From Actinoplanes sp. DH11 (GTDB taxonomy: Bacteria > Actinomycetota > Actinomycetes > Mycobacteriales > Micromonosporaceae), in NCBI RefSeq assembly GCF_020873875.1, contig NZ_JAHWGU010000022.1, positions 100,027-164,026 on the forward strand: a stretch of DNA of 64,000 nucleotides, written 5' to 3'. Position 1 is the stretch's first letter; each line of letters opens with the position of its first letter. A program made the position numbers and the translations under genes. Under the pieces are notes generated by a model. That model did not search any database. It worked only from the letters and a program-made list of their open reading frames with translations, and had not been told where the DNA came from. Shown one piece after another: positions 40,999 through 50,871 of the stretch.

Positions 40999-42120
40999 AT
41001 GGGCCGAGTGCGAGAAGTGGTGACCGGTGCGCGCCGGATCGTGGTGAAGGTGGGCTCGTCCTCCCTCACCACCGCGACGGGCGGCATCGACGAGCAGCGG
41101 GTCGACGCCCTCGTCGACACCCTCGCCGGCCTGGCCGCGGCCGGGCGCGAGGTGGTCCTGGTCTCCAGCGGCGCGATCGCCGCCGGACTGGCCCCGCTGC
41201 GACTGCGCCGCCGGCCGCGCGACCTCGCCACCCAGCAGGCCGCCGCGTCGGTGGGCCAGGGCCTGCTGATCGGGCGGTACACGACGGGCTTCGCCCGGCA
41301 CGGGCTGACCGTCGGCCAGGTGCTGCTCACCGTTGACGACGTGACGCGGCGGGTGCACTACCGGAACGCGTACCGGACGTTGCGGAAACTGCTCGACCTC
41401 GGCGCGGTGCCGGTCGTCAACGAGAACGACACGGTCGCCACCGAGGAGATCCGGTTCGGCGACAACGACCGGCTGGCCGCCCTCGTCGCCGCCCTCGCCG
41501 ACGCCGACCTGCTCGTCCTGCTCTCCGACGTGGACGCCCTCTACACCGGCAGCCCGGCGGACCCGGCGTCACGGCGGATCGGCTTCGTCGGCGACGAATC
41601 GGACCTGGCCGGCATCAGCATCACGACACCCAGCAGATCCGGGGTCGGCACCGGCGGCATGGTCACCAAGGTGGAGGCCGCCCGGATCGCCACCGGGTTC
41701 GGCATCCCCGTGGTGCTCACCGCCGCGCCGCTCGCCGCACCGGCACTGGCCGGCGAGGACGTCGGCACCCTCTTCCAGGCGGCCGCCACCCGGCCGGCCG
41801 CCCGGCTCTTCTGGCTGGCGCACGCCACCGCGCCGCGCGGCCGCCTGCACCTGGATGCCGGGGCGGTCGCCGCGGTGGTGGCCCGGCGCAAGTCGCTGCT
41901 GCCGGCCGGGATCACCGCGGTCGACGGCTCGTTCGCGGCCGGGGACCCGGTCGACCTGGTTGACGCCGGGTCCGGGGCATCGGTGGCGCGCGGCCTGGTC
42001 AACTACGACGCGGTGGAGTTGCCGGCGCTTCTCGGGCGGTCCACACCGGAGTTGGCCGCGGCACTCGGCCCGGGCTATGAACGAGAGGTCGTCCACCGGG
42101 ATGACCTGGTGCTGCTGTAG
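40999..42120 (+). CDS. proB: Glutamate 5-kinase
   Basis: About 373 residues from ATG 40999 (GTG 41008 also possible). IVVKVGSSSLTT, SSGAIAAGLAPL, NENDTVATEEIRFGDNDRLAALVA and GTGGMVTKVEAARIA define the kinase domain; a PUA domain (ARGLVNYDAVELPALLG) occupies the C-terminus. First step of proline synthesis from glutamate. Followed 38 bp later by proA. Confidence 0.95.
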   Translation: MGRVREVVTGARRIVVKVGSSSLTTATGGIDEQRVDALVDTLAGLAAAGREVVLVSSGAIAAGLAPLRLRRRPRDLATQQAAASVGQGLLIGRYTTGFARHGLTVGQVLLTVDDVTRRVHYRNAYRTLRKLLDLGAVPVVNENDTVATEEIRFGDNDRLAALVAALADADLLVLLSDVDALYTGSPADPASRRIGFVGDESDLAGISITTPSRSGVGTGGMVTKVEAARIATGFGIPVVLTAAPLAAPALAGEDVGTLFQAAATRPAARLFWLAHATAPRGRLHLDAGAVAAVVARRKSLLPAGITAVDGSFAAGDPVDLVDAGSGASVARGLVNYDAVELPALLGRSTPELAAALGPGYEREVVHRDDLVLL

Positions 42121-42158
42121 TCGTACCACCCAATGTTCTTGATCTGGAAAGGTGTGCC

Positions 42159-43400
42159 ATGAGCGTGCTGGAGCAGGCGGCCGCGGCGCGGGTCGCCGCC
42201 ATCGACCTCGCGGGAGCCACCCGCGCCGAGAAGGACGCGGCCCTGCTGCTGATGGCCGATCGCCTGGTCGAGCGGGCCGACGACATCGTCGCGGCGAACG
42301 CGGTGGACATCGCGAACGGCCGGGAGAACGGCCTCTCCGACGCGATGATCGACCGGCTCACCCTCACCGAGGAGCGGATCGCCGCGATGGCCGACGGGCT
42401 GCGCCAGCTCGCCGCGCTGCCCGACCCGATCGGTGACGTGGTACGTGGCTCCACCCTCGCCAACGGCCTCGAACTACGCCAGATCCGGGTGCCCTTCGGC
42501 GTCGTCGGGATGATCTACGAGGGACGGCCGAACGTGACCGCCGACGCCGCCGGCATCTGCCTCAAATCCGGCAACGCGGCCCTGCTGCGCGGCTCCGGCT
42601 CGGCGTTCTCGTCCAACGCGGCGATCGTCGCGGTGCTGCGCAAGGCGGTCGCCGACGCCGGCCTGCCGGCCAACACCGTCCAGCTGCTCGACGCCACCAC
42701 CCGCGACTCCGTGAAGGAACTGATGCGGGCCCGCGGTCTGGTGGACGTGCTGATCCCGCGCGGTGGCGCCGCCCTGATCAAGACGGTGGTCGAGCAGTCC
42801 ACGGTTCCGGTGATCGAGACCGGCGTGGGCAACTGCCACGTCTACATCGACGCTGCCGCCGACGTGGAGAAGGCCCTGGCGGTCACGGTGAACTCGAAGA
42901 CGCAGCGGTACTCCACCTGCAACACCGCCGAGTCCCTGCTGGTGCACGCCGAGATCGCGGACGCGGTCCTGCCGCTGCTGCTGGAGGAGTTCGCCATCAA
43001 GGGCGTGACCGTGCACGGCGACGCACGGGTGGCCGGTTACAGCGACGACGTGGTCGCGGCGACCGACGAGGACTGGGGCACCGAATACCTGTCCGCCGAC
43101 ATCGCGGTGGCCGTCGTGGACTCGCTCGACGACGCGCTCGAGCACATCCGCCGCTACGGCACCGGGCACACCGAGGCGATCGTCAGCGAGTCGGTCACCG
43201 CGACCCGGCGGTTCGTGGCGGGTGTGGACGCGGCGGCCGTGATGGTGAACGCGTCCACCCGGTTCACCGACGGCGGGGAGTTCGGGTTCGGCGCGGAGAT
43301 CGGCATCAGCACGCAGAAGCTGCACGCCCGCGGGCCGATGGGCCTGCCGGAGCTGACGTCGACGAAATACGTGGTCACCGGGAACGGGCACACCCGCTGA
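42159..43400 (+). CDS. proA: Glutamate-5-semialdehyde dehydrogenase
   Basis: 413 residues. LRQIRVPFGVVGMIYEGRPNVTADAAG, SGNAALLRGSGSAFSSN, and the active-site cysteine in KTQRYSTCNTAESLLVH are typical. Reduces gamma-glutamyl phosphate to the semialdehyde in proline synthesis. Length normal; forms an operon with proB. An AAGG RBS precedes ATG. Ended by a strong hairpin. Confidence 0.96.
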   Translation: MSVLEQAAAARVAAIDLAGATRAEKDAALLLMADRLVERADDIVAANAVDIANGRENGLSDAMIDRLTLTEERIAAMADGLRQLAALPDPIGDVVRGSTLANGLELRQIRVPFGVVGMIYEGRPNVTADAAGICLKSGNAALLRGSGSAFSSNAAIVAVLRKAVADAGLPANTVQLLDATTRDSVKELMRARGLVDVLIPRGGAALIKTVVEQSTVPVIETGVGNCHVYIDAAADVEKALAVTVNSKTQRYSTCNTAESLLVHAEIADAVLPLLLEEFAIKGVTVHGDARVAGYSDDVVAATDEDWGTEYLSADIAVAVVDSLDDALEHIRRYGTGHTEAIVSESVTATRRFVAGVDAAAVMVNASTRFTDGGEFGFGAEIGISTQKLHARGPMGLPELTSTKYVVTGNGHTR

Positions 43401-43418
43401 GGTCGCGGCTCCGGGCTT

Positions 43419-43448
43419 CAGAGCCGCGCCGGCCGCGGCGCGGCTCTG
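43419..43448. terminator. Bidirectional terminator after proA
   Basis: Perfect 12-bp stem CAGAGCCGCGCC/GGCGCGGCTCTG, 6-nt loop, between convergent proA and the QW-repeat gene. Confidence 0.7.
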
Positions 43449-43490
43449 TGAGCGCCTGCCGCCGCGCGGTTCGCTGCGCGCGCCTGCCGG

Positions 43491-44294
43491 TCAGCGGCAG
43501 GCGCGCAACGCCGTCAGGGTGGTGTTGACGTCGAAGAGCGGGCCCTCGTTGCTGTCCCAGCCACCGTCCGCCCGCTGCGTCTCGGCGAGACGTTTCCGCG
43601 CGTTCTGCAGCAGCCAGTCGTCGCCCAGGTTGACCCGGCGCAACGCCGCCGCCATCGACGCCACGTCGGCCGGTGACATGTCCGGCAGCCGCTCGCCGAG
43701 CATCATCTGCACGCGCGCCGACTCGTAGAAGTACTGCCTCTGGTGCAGCAGGCCGGCGGCGTGCCAGCCGCACGCCAGGAACGACGGCCACGACCCGTCC
43801 GGGCGCAGCTGCGAGACGACCCAGCCGGCGGCCCGGGCCAGCGGCTCCGCGAACGGCGACCGGGTCTGGTAGGGGTCGGCCTCGACGGCGGCGGCGGTCA
43901 GCCAGAACCCGGCCACCGAGGTCAGGTAGAGGGTGGCCTCCGGGTCGCCGGGCAACGCCCACGCCGGGGCCTCACCGGCCAGCGACTCGTGCTCCTGCCA
44001 GGTGCCGTCACCCCGCTGCGCCACGGCCAGCCAGTTCAGCGCGCGCTCCACCACCGGGCCGCGCAGGCTGCCGAGGTCGTCGAGCTCGGCGAGCCGGAAA
44101 CAGGTGGCGTCGATCGACGGCACGCCGCCCTCCGCCGAGGCCGGCCAGCCACCCTCCAGCATCTGCCCGGCAGCGATCCGCTCGACCACCTCGTCCGGTG
44201 CCGGTTGACCGGTCCGCAGGTACGACAGACGGGCGCGCTCGACCGGGTCACCGTGCGCGACAACGTACCCGATGGCGCTGTCTATATCGACCAC
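43491..44294 (-). CDS. Prenyltransferase/squalene-oxidase repeat protein
   Basis: 267 residues built of alpha/alpha-barrel repeats with QW-type motifs: MLEGGWPAS, QRGDGTWQEH, QLRPDGSWPSF, QRADGGWDSN. This is half the size of class II terpene cyclases, and no catalytic DxDD motif is visible. Such short proteins are common in actinobacteria, with unknown role. Flanked by two strong terminators, so it is its own unit. Confidence 0.82.
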   Translation of the reverse strand: MVDIDSAIGYVVAHGDPVERARLSYLRTGQPAPDEVVERIAAGQMLEGGWPASAEGGVPSIDATCFRLAELDDLGSLRGPVVERALNWLAVAQRGDGTWQEHESLAGEAPAWALPGDPEATLYLTSVAGFWLTAAAVEADPYQTRSPFAEPLARAAGWVVSQLRPDGSWPSFLACGWHAAGLLHQRQYFYESARVQMMLGERLPDMSPADVASMAAALRRVNLGDDWLLQNARKRLAETQRADGGWDSNEGPLFDVNTTLTALRACR

Positions 44295-44377
44295 TGTGGT
44301 GACGCTACAGTCCGGGTCCGGGTTTCGCTGTGCCGATTCGACATCTGTGACGTTCGTCCGTTTCAGTCAGCCAATGA

Positions 44378-44415
44378 TCACTCTGAGGAGTTGCCGAAAC
44401 AACTCCTCAGAGTGA
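44378..44415. terminator. Bidirectional terminator after moeZ
   Basis: Perfect 16-bp stem (44378-44393 with 44400-44415) around loop CCGAAA, 6 bp past the moeZ stop. Confidence 0.8.
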
Positions 44416-44421
44416 CACCCG

Positions 44422-45603
44422 TCAGTACGACGGCAACGACGGGTCGACCGTGTTGACCCACGAGACGATGCCGCCCTGCACGTGCACCGCGTCCTTGAAA
44501 CCGGCGGCCTTCAGCGCGGCGAGCGCCTCGGCCGAGCGGACACCGGACTTGCAGTGCAGCACGATCTGCCGGTCCTGCGGGAACTGCGCCAGGGCCGCGC
44601 CGGAGAGGATGTCGCCCTTCGGGATCAGGGTCGCACCCGGAATCCGGTTGATCTCCCACTCGGCGGGCTCGCGGACGTCGACCAGGAAGATGTCCTTGCC
44701 GCTGTCCTGCCAGTCCTTCAGCTCCCGGGCCGTGATGGTCGCGTTGAAGGTGGCCTCCTGCGCCTCGACCGAGACGGCGCCGCAGAAGTCCTCGTAGTCC
44801 TCCATCAGGTCGGTGAGCGTGGGGTTCTCACCGCAGAGCACGCAGTTCGGGTCCTTCCGGACCTTGATCTTGCGGTACTCCATCTCCAGGGCGTCGTAGA
44901 CCATCAGACGCCCGACGAGCGGCTCACCGATGCCGGTGATCAGCTTGATCGCCTCGTTCACCTGGATCGAGCCGATCGACGCGCAGAGCACGCCCAGGAC
45001 ACCGCCCTCGGCGCAGCTCGGCACCATGCCGGGCGGCGGGGGCTCCGGGTAGAGGCAGCGGTAGCAGGGCCCGTGCTCCTCCCAGAACACCGAGGCCTGG
45101 CCGTCGAAGCGATAGATCGAGCCCCAGACGTACGGCTTGCCGAGCAGCACCGCGGCGTCGTTCACCATGTAGCGCGTCGCGAAGTTGTCCGTGCCGTCGA
45201 CGATCAGGTCGTACTGGCTGAAGATCTCTTTGACGTTGTCCCGGTCCAGCGCGGTGTTGTGGATGACCACGTTCACCAGCGGGTTGACCTCGGCGATGCT
45301 CCGGGCGGCGGACTCCGCCTTCGGCGTGCCGATGTCCGAGACACCGTGAATGATCTGACGCTGGAGATTGGACTCGTCGACCGTGTCGAAGTCGATGATG
45401 CCGAGCGTGCCCACACCGGCCGCGGCCAGGTAGAGCAACGTCGGCGAACCGAGGCCGCCCGCACCCACGGCGAGGACCTTGGCGTTCTTCAGCCGCTTCT
45501 GCCCGTCCATCCCGACATCGGGGATGATCAGGTGACGCGAATAGCGGCGGATCTCGTCGACGCTCAGCTCGGCGGCCGGCTCGACGAGCGGGGGCAGAGC
45601 CAC
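44422..45603 (-). CDS. moeZ: Adenylyltransferase/sulfurtransferase MoeZ
   Basis: 393 residues: E1-like ThiF/MoeB domain (AVGAGGLGSPTLLYLAAAGVG nucleotide site in parts, LQRQIIHGVSDIG, CYRCLYP zinc cysteine pair, CVLCGENP second pair) then a rhodanese domain with the active-site CKSGVRS. MoeZ adenylates and sulfurates sulfur-carrier proteins such as MoaD, CysO and ThiS. Length normal. Confidence 0.94.
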   Translation of the reverse strand: MALPPLVEPAAELSVDEIRRYSRHLIIPDVGMDGQKRLKNAKVLAVGAGGLGSPTLLYLAAAGVGTLGIIDFDTVDESNLQRQIIHGVSDIGTPKAESAARSIAEVNPLVNVVIHNTALDRDNVKEIFSQYDLIVDGTDNFATRYMVNDAAVLLGKPYVWGSIYRFDGQASVFWEEHGPCYRCLYPEPPPPGMVPSCAEGGVLGVLCASIGSIQVNEAIKLITGIGEPLVGRLMVYDALEMEYRKIKVRKDPNCVLCGENPTLTDLMEDYEDFCGAVSVEAQEATFNATITARELKDWQDSGKDIFLVDVREPAEWEINRIPGATLIPKGDILSGAALAQFPQDRQIVLHCKSGVRSAEALAALKAAGFKDAVHVQGGIVSWVNTVDPSLPSY

Positions 45604-45712
45604 AATTCACTCCCCGGGTTCGGTGGTAAGGATCGCCGACCATTGTTGCTCGTCGAACCGCAACACGCCCATGACGAGGGACACGGGCCCGACATACGGG
45701 ATGCCGGAATAA

Positions 45713-48700
45713 TCAGAGGGTCGGGTCGCCGGCGTACCGCTTGCCGTCCAGATAGGGCCAGGCGTTCCGGGTGCAACCCTTCAGCCCGTACGTCTGCTGC
45801 ATCATCACCGGCGCCTTCTCGCCCTGCCCCGGGCAGGCCTCGTGGCCGTGCCCCAGCTCGTGACCGACCTCGTGGTTGATCATGTACCGCCGATACTCGT
45901 CGATGCGGCCCGCATAATCCGGCACCGCGTCCGCCCAGCGATCCACGTTCATGATCACCTTTCCGGGCACCCGGCACGACGTGAAGCCTTCCGTCCGCAG
46001 CCCACCGGCCGCACACATCCGCTCCGAGGTGCCCGCCGACGCCAGATAGATCGTGAAGTCCGCCTTGGCACCGCTCGCCACCCGGCGCATCCGCAGGCGG
46101 CCGTCGTTCACCCAGCTCCGCTCGTCACCGAGGGTCCGGTCGATCACGTCGGCGAACTCCGCCGGGTCGGTGCCGTCCACGGTCTTCTCCACCGCCACCC
46201 GGAAACGCCGCAACTGACCGGCCGTTCCCAGCATCGGGCCGCGGCTCGTCTCGTACCGGAACTCCCCCGCCCCCGCCGCCGGCTCGCTCACCGGCTCCCG
46301 CGGGATGTGCGCCAGACCGCCCGGGTTCTCCGGAGCGACACCCTGCGTCGCCGCCGGGACCTGCGCGGCACCCTCGCCCGGGCCCGCCGGTTCGGCCACG
46401 CTCCGCGCGGCCTCCCGATCCTGTTCCCGCAACTCATGCCCGGCGACCAGCACGCCCGCGACAACCAGGAGGTACGCGAGAAGCACCACCCGCCGTCGGC
46501 GGCGAATCGTCCGCCGGACCTCGGGCTCCGGCGCCGCGTGGCGAGCCACTGTCGAACTGCGCTCCGACGGCGGCAGGTCGTCGGCGTCGCTCTCGCCGCG
46601 CGCCAGGACATCCGGGAGGAAGCCCAGGTCGTGACCGGTGGACTGACCGGCGTGCGGGGCCAGGCGCTGCTCCGGAGTGGTGCCCTCGGAGAGCGGGGGT
46701 GGCTCGTGGCGGGCGGGCGGGGGCACGTAGATCCGCTCGGCCGTGGTCTCCGCGGCCATGCCCTCCACGGCCGCTCGCTCCGCGGCCAGGGACTCCGCGA
46801 CCGTGATCTCCGTCGTGGTCGTCCGATCGGTCGCGGCCGTCGCCGCTTCCGCCAGGCCGGTCGCTCCGGTCGCTTCCGCCGGCCTCGTCGCTCCGGCCAC
46901 TGCCGCCGAGCCGGTCGCTTGCGGCGCTTCCGCCGGGCCGGTAGCCGCCGCTGGTTCCTCGGTCGGTGCGCCCCACGGGTCGGCACTGGGGCTGGTGGCC
47001 GGGCCGGCAAGGCCACTCCGGCCGGCGTAGGCGGTCTCCGCGGCCTCGGGTTGCGGCAAGCCGGCGGGCGACCACAGGCCGCTCGGGAGTTCGGCCGGGA
47101 GGCGGAGGCTGGCCGGAAGACCCGCCGGCGGGCGGTGGGCGGGCTCGGCGTACCGGTCCTCCTGGTGGAGCTCGCCGGCTGCCGGCCACTGGCCCGGCTG
47201 CGGCCATGCCGTGCCGGCCGCCCGGGTCGTCGCGCGGCGGGCGAGTGACGATCCGGGTCGGGCGGCCTCCAGGTCCGTGCCGGGTTCCGTGGTGTCCGCC
47301 GCTCGGGAAATGCCCGTTCGGCTCGAGCGTGCTGCCGGCCCCGTGCGGGACCGTGGCGGTTCCGCGTCCGGGCGGGGTTCCGTCGTCGCCGGCCGGGAGG
47401 CAGCCAGCCGCTCGGCAGCCAGTTCGACGATGCCCCTGGTCATTCCGGTGGGTTCCGGCGCGGGCTCGGGCGTCTGGTCGGCGGCTGCCGCGGTGGCCCG
47501 GACGCGTCGGGGCCGCACCGGTTCGTCTGCTACCGGCTCGGGCTCGGTCGGGTGCTGGCCGGTCGGATGCTGGCCGGTCGGGTGCTGGGCCGGGGAACGC
47601 TTGGCGGTGGACGCACGCTTGGCGGTGGGCGCACGCTTTGCCGCGGCTTCGGTCGGGGCTGCGGGCTCGGTGGGGTGCGGGTCGGCGGGCCGCTTGGTGG
47701 CGGTCGCGCGGGCGGTTGTGGATACGGCTGTGGCGGGCTCTTTCGTGCGGCGGGACTTGGTCGAGGCGCTGGTCCTGGCTTCCAGCGCGGCCTCCACCGA
47801 ACGCACCCGGGCGGGGGTGGCGCGGTTCTCCGGCACGTCCTTGACCGGGGCGGACAGGGCGGCTCGGGCGGCAGCGCTACGGGCCGAGGGCTTCGAGGTC
47901 TCCGGCGCGGCCTTCGCCTGCGCCCGCGTGGTCTCGGCGCGGCCCTCCGCGCGGGTTGATGCGGTGTGGGCCTCCTCGCGGGTTGACGCGGTCTTGGCCT
48001 CCGCGTGGGTTGATGCGGTCTTGGCCCGGCCCCGCGCCACCGGCTTCGTAGCGACGCTGTCGGGTTCCTGGGCCGCTTTGCCGGCTGAGCGGCGGGTACG
48101 GTCCTCGTCCCGCACCTCCGCCTCCTCGCCGGCCCGGCCGGCCGCACGTCGGATGGTCTTGACCGGCGTCGCCGCGGGTTCGGCCGGAGCCGCTGTGCTC
48201 TTGCGGACGGCAGCCCGGCCGGTAGCGGTCCTGCCGGCAGCACTCCCGCCGGCAGCGGTCTTGCCGGCGGCGGTCTTGCCGGCAGCGGTTCCGGTGGCAG
48301 CGGTCCGGCCGGCAGCGCTCTCAGTGGTATCGGTCCGGCCGGCAGCGGTCTTGCCGGTGCCCTTGCCGGCCGCGGTGCCACGGGCTGCGGCCTGCGCTGC
48401 CGACGTCGAGTGCGCCGACTTGACCGGGCCCGACTTGGCCGGCGCGGCGTTCGCCGAGGTCGACTTGACCGGGGTCGAGCCGGTGGCGGACGGCTTCGCG
48501 GCCCGGGAACGTGCCGGCTTCGGCGTCTCGGCGTCCGGGTCGGGGTGCGGTGCCGCCTTCGCGGTCTTGCGCGCCGGTTCGGCCGCGGCCGTCACCACGA
48601 TGCGGGGCGGTGTCGCCGTGGCGGCGATCGTACGGCTGCGTTCGGGCATCTCGTCCGGTTCCGGGTCGGCGCGATGCGCTCCTACCCGGGCCGGTGGCAG

Positions 48701-48799
48701 GCCGGCCAACAGCGCGGCCTCGGCCCGGGAGCGCTCGGCTGGGGAACGCCGGCCGGAGGGAACACCGGGATCAACGGAACCATTTGTCGCGTTTGCCAT
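45713..48799 (-). CDS. DUF3152 zincin-like membrane protein, long basic tail
   Basis: 1028 residues. Residues 1 to about 765 are low-complexity Ala/Pro/Lys/Arg/Thr-rich, including pentapeptide-like runs (TAAGKTAAGKTAAGGSAAGR near residues 165-195) and QHPTG repeats, resembling histone H1-like tails. A membrane helix follows (VVLLAYLLVVAGVLVAG, about 768-787), then an extracellular DUF3152 domain (about 846-1028) with zincin motif HEVGHELGHGH (976-986) and four cysteines. ATG 48799 gives MANATNGS. Function unknown. A second, short DUF3152 gene follows upstream. Repeats could change length between strains. Confidence 0.8.
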   Translation of the reverse strand: MANATNGSVDPGVPSGRRSPAERSRAEAALLAGLPPARVGAHRADPEPDEMPERSRTIAATATPPRIVVTAAAEPARKTAKAAPHPDPDAETPKPARSRAAKPSATGSTPVKSTSANAAPAKSGPVKSAHSTSAAQAAARGTAAGKGTGKTAAGRTDTTESAAGRTAATGTAAGKTAAGKTAAGGSAAGRTATGRAAVRKSTAAPAEPAATPVKTIRRAAGRAGEEAEVRDEDRTRRSAGKAAQEPDSVATKPVARGRAKTASTHAEAKTASTREEAHTASTRAEGRAETTRAQAKAAPETSKPSARSAAARAALSAPVKDVPENRATPARVRSVEAALEARTSASTKSRRTKEPATAVSTTARATATKRPADPHPTEPAAPTEAAAKRAPTAKRASTAKRSPAQHPTGQHPTGQHPTEPEPVADEPVRPRRVRATAAAADQTPEPAPEPTGMTRGIVELAAERLAASRPATTEPRPDAEPPRSRTGPAARSSRTGISRAADTTEPGTDLEAARPGSSLARRATTRAAGTAWPQPGQWPAAGELHQEDRYAEPAHRPPAGLPASLRLPAELPSGLWSPAGLPQPEAAETAYAGRSGLAGPATSPSADPWGAPTEEPAAATGPAEAPQATGSAAVAGATRPAEATGATGLAEAATAATDRTTTTEITVAESLAAERAAVEGMAAETTAERIYVPPPARHEPPPLSEGTTPEQRLAPHAGQSTGHDLGFLPDVLARGESDADDLPPSERSSTVARHAAPEPEVRRTIRRRRRVVLLAYLLVVAGVLVAGHELREQDREAARSVAEPAGPGEGAAQVPAATQGVAPENPGGLAHIPREPVSEPAAGAGEFRYETSRGPMLGTAGQLRRFRVAVEKTVDGTDPAEFADVIDRTLGDERSWVNDGRLRMRRVASGAKADFTIYLASAGTSERMCAAGGLRTEGFTSCRVPGKVIMNVDRWADAVPDYAGRIDEYRRYMINHEVGHELGHGHEACPGQGEKAPVMMQQTYGLKGCTRNAWPYLDGKRYAGDPTL

Positions 48800-48940
48800 A
48801 GCAAGCGCCAGCCTGCCACGAGTCGCCGCTTGTCACAGGACTTTCGCGTTTCCGACCCGAAGATCCGGGATCGCGTCGGCCAGTTCCGCCGGAAAGCCGC
48901 CCACGCACGCACAGCGCCGGCCGCGCCCGGCAGAAAGCCG

Positions 48941-49840
48941 TCAGATCGCCGGACCGGTGAAGCTGCGGTTGTCGCGGCGAGGCCAGGCATAGGGGACGCA
49001 ACCCCGCAGGGTCAGGGTCTGCTGGACCATCACCGGGGCGGGACCGCCGGCCTTGGGGCAGTTCTGGTGGCCGTGGCCGAGTTCGTGGCCGACCTCGTGG
49101 TTGATGACGTACTTGCGGTACGTGTCCAGGCCGATCTTCGCGTCCATGTAGGGCTTGGCGGAGACCCGCCAGCGGTCCAGGTTGATGACGGCTTTGCCGG
49201 GGGTGCGGCACGAGGTGTACGGGACACCGCCGACCCGGATATTGGTGCCACCGCGGGCGCACATCTGGCCGGCGGTGTCGCGGGTGGCGAGGTAGACGGT
49301 GAAGTCGGACCGGTCGGCGCCGGTGACCATCTGGAGGCGGACGTTGTCGTTGCCGATCCAGCTGCGCTTGTCACCGAGGATGGACCGCACCTGGGCGCCG
49401 AAGGACTCGACGTCCTCGTTGCTGCCCTTCTCCACGGCCACCCGGAAGCGGCGCAACTGCCCTTTGTCGCCGAGGACGGGACTGCGCTTCGACCCGTACA
49501 AGAATTGGCCCGAACCGTGCGTGGGCACCTTGCCGGGCAGTCGCAGCAGGCCTGCCTCCGGGAAGATGCCGGAGGCCGAAGGCGAGGCTTCCAGCGCCCG
49601 GGAGGCCGACGGCGACGGGGTGGCCGACGCGGAGTCAGCGGGCGAGGCGAAGACGAAGGTGGGTGACGCGGCCGCGGCGGCGTTCCCGGCAGGCTCCGGG
49701 CCGGCGACGATCCGGTTGCCGATCATGACGGCGATGATCAGCACGAGGATCACGCCCAGGATCACCAGCCAGGACTGGCGCCACCGGTCGGTCGGGGCAG
49801 AGTTCCGCGGGCCGGCGGGCGGCGAGGCTGGAGACATCAT
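48941..49840 (-). CDS. DUF3152 zincin-like membrane protein, short form
   Basis: 299 residues from one of two adjacent ATG codons. N-terminal roughly 20 cytoplasmic residues, one membrane helix (WLVILGVILVLIIAVMIGNRI), a Ser/Ala/Pro linker (SASATPSPSASRALEASPS), then the DUF3152 domain with HEVGHELGHGH and the cysteines GQMCARGG, YTSCRTPG, HQNCPKA, LRGCVPYA. It is a paralogue of the preceding long protein, encoded in tandem. Role unknown; the zinc motif suggests a surface protease-like activity. Confidence 0.85.
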   Translation of the reverse strand: MMSPASPPAGPRNSAPTDRWRQSWLVILGVILVLIIAVMIGNRIVAGPEPAGNAAAAASPTFVFASPADSASATPSPSASRALEASPSASGIFPEAGLLRLPGKVPTHGSGQFLYGSKRSPVLGDKGQLRRFRVAVEKGSNEDVESFGAQVRSILGDKRSWIGNDNVRLQMVTGADRSDFTVYLATRDTAGQMCARGGTNIRVGGVPYTSCRTPGKAVINLDRWRVSAKPYMDAKIGLDTYRKYVINHEVGHELGHGHQNCPKAGGPAPVMVQQTLTLRGCVPYAWPRRDNRSFTGPAI

Positions 49841-49911
49841 GGGTTTTCCAGGTTGGCACATGCCGTCGAAGCGGGTGCACCGAGTTGATCGAGTGCGGCG
49901 CGCGACACATC

Positions 49912-50871
49912 TCAGCGTTTCGCGGTCGCCGCCACCTCGTCGAGCAGTCCGGCGATGCCCCGGGCCACCAGGCGGGGGACCTCCATCTGGGCGACGTGGC
50001 CGACGCCCGGCAGCACCAGCAGCCGGCTGTCCGGGATCGCGCGCGCCACCTGCGTGGGCACCCGCGGGTCGACCAGCTTGTCGTTGAGGCCGCCGATCAC
50101 CAGCGTGGGCGCCTGCACCCGGGCGGCGAGGCGCCACTGCGAGTTGTCGCCCGGCAGGTAGGCCCGCAGGAAGCTGCCGACCAGACCGCGCAGCGTGCCC
50201 AGGTAGGCCTTCGGGTAGTGCGCCACCGTGTAGCGCAGCTGGATCTCCTCCATCGCCTCGGCGCGGCGTTGCGGATGCACCTTCGTGGTGTCGCCGAAGC
50301 AGGCCGCGAGCACCTGCTCGGCCATCTGCTCGGCGGTGACCCGGGTCAGCGCCCACGCCATCAGCCGTTCCGCCCCGGGCAGGGCGAGCAGCGGCAGCAC
50401 CGGGCCCTGCGCCGTGCGGCGCGGGTTGAGGAACGGCATGGCCGGTGAGATGAGCGTGAGGGTACGCACCAGGTCGGGCCGCAGGGCCGCGACGCGCACC
50501 GAGATGGAACCGCCCAGCGAGTTGCCGATCAGGTGGACCGGGCCGCGGCCGGAGTGGTCCAGGTAGTCGATCAGGGTGGCCGCGAAGGCCGGGATCGAGT
50601 ATTTCGGGATGGCGTCGCTGTAGCCGAAACCGGGCAGGTCGACAGCCTGCCCGTCGAGCCGGTCGGCAAGCAGGCCGGCCAGGTCGGTGAAGTTCTGCGA
50701 GGAGCCGCCGAGGCCGTGCACGTAGACGGCCGGCTCGGCGCCGGGGTGCCCGGGAGTGTCCCGGACGTGCAGCATCGCGTCGCCGACCGTGACCCGGCGA
50801 GCGGGCCAGGGCGGTGGGATCTCGTCCGCCGGCAACAGCGCGCTGTCGTCGGCCAGTACCGCGCCTCTCAT
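49912..50871 (-). CDS. Alpha/beta hydrolase
   Basis: 319 residues. Oxyanion motif HGLGGSSQNF, nucleophile elbow IGNSLGGS (Ser), acid in LNDKLVD and His in GVGHVAQME, so the triad is complete. Start ATG 50871 overlaps the stop of the upstream gene (TGATG); a TTG one codon earlier is also possible. Probably cytosolic; substrate unknown. Confidence 0.9.
   Translation of the reverse strand: MRGAVLADDSALLPADEIPPPWPARRVTVGDAMLHVRDTPGHPGAEPAVYVHGLGGSSQNFTDLAGLLADRLDGQAVDLPGFGYSDAIPKYSIPAFAATLIDYLDHSGRGPVHLIGNSLGGSISVRVAALRPDLVRTLTLISPAMPFLNPRRTAQGPVLPLLALPGAERLMAWALTRVTAEQMAEQVLAACFGDTTKVHPQRRAEAMEEIQLRYTVAHYPKAYLGTLRGLVGSFLRAYLPGDNSQWRLAARVQAPTLVIGGLNDKLVDPRVPTQVARAIPDSRLLVLPGVGHVAQMEVPRLVARGIAGLLDEVAATAKR

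Noticed and set aside
47540..48400. Non-coding tandem repeats
   Set aside because: 15-bp units are in frame and encode the repeats of the long DUF3152 protein.
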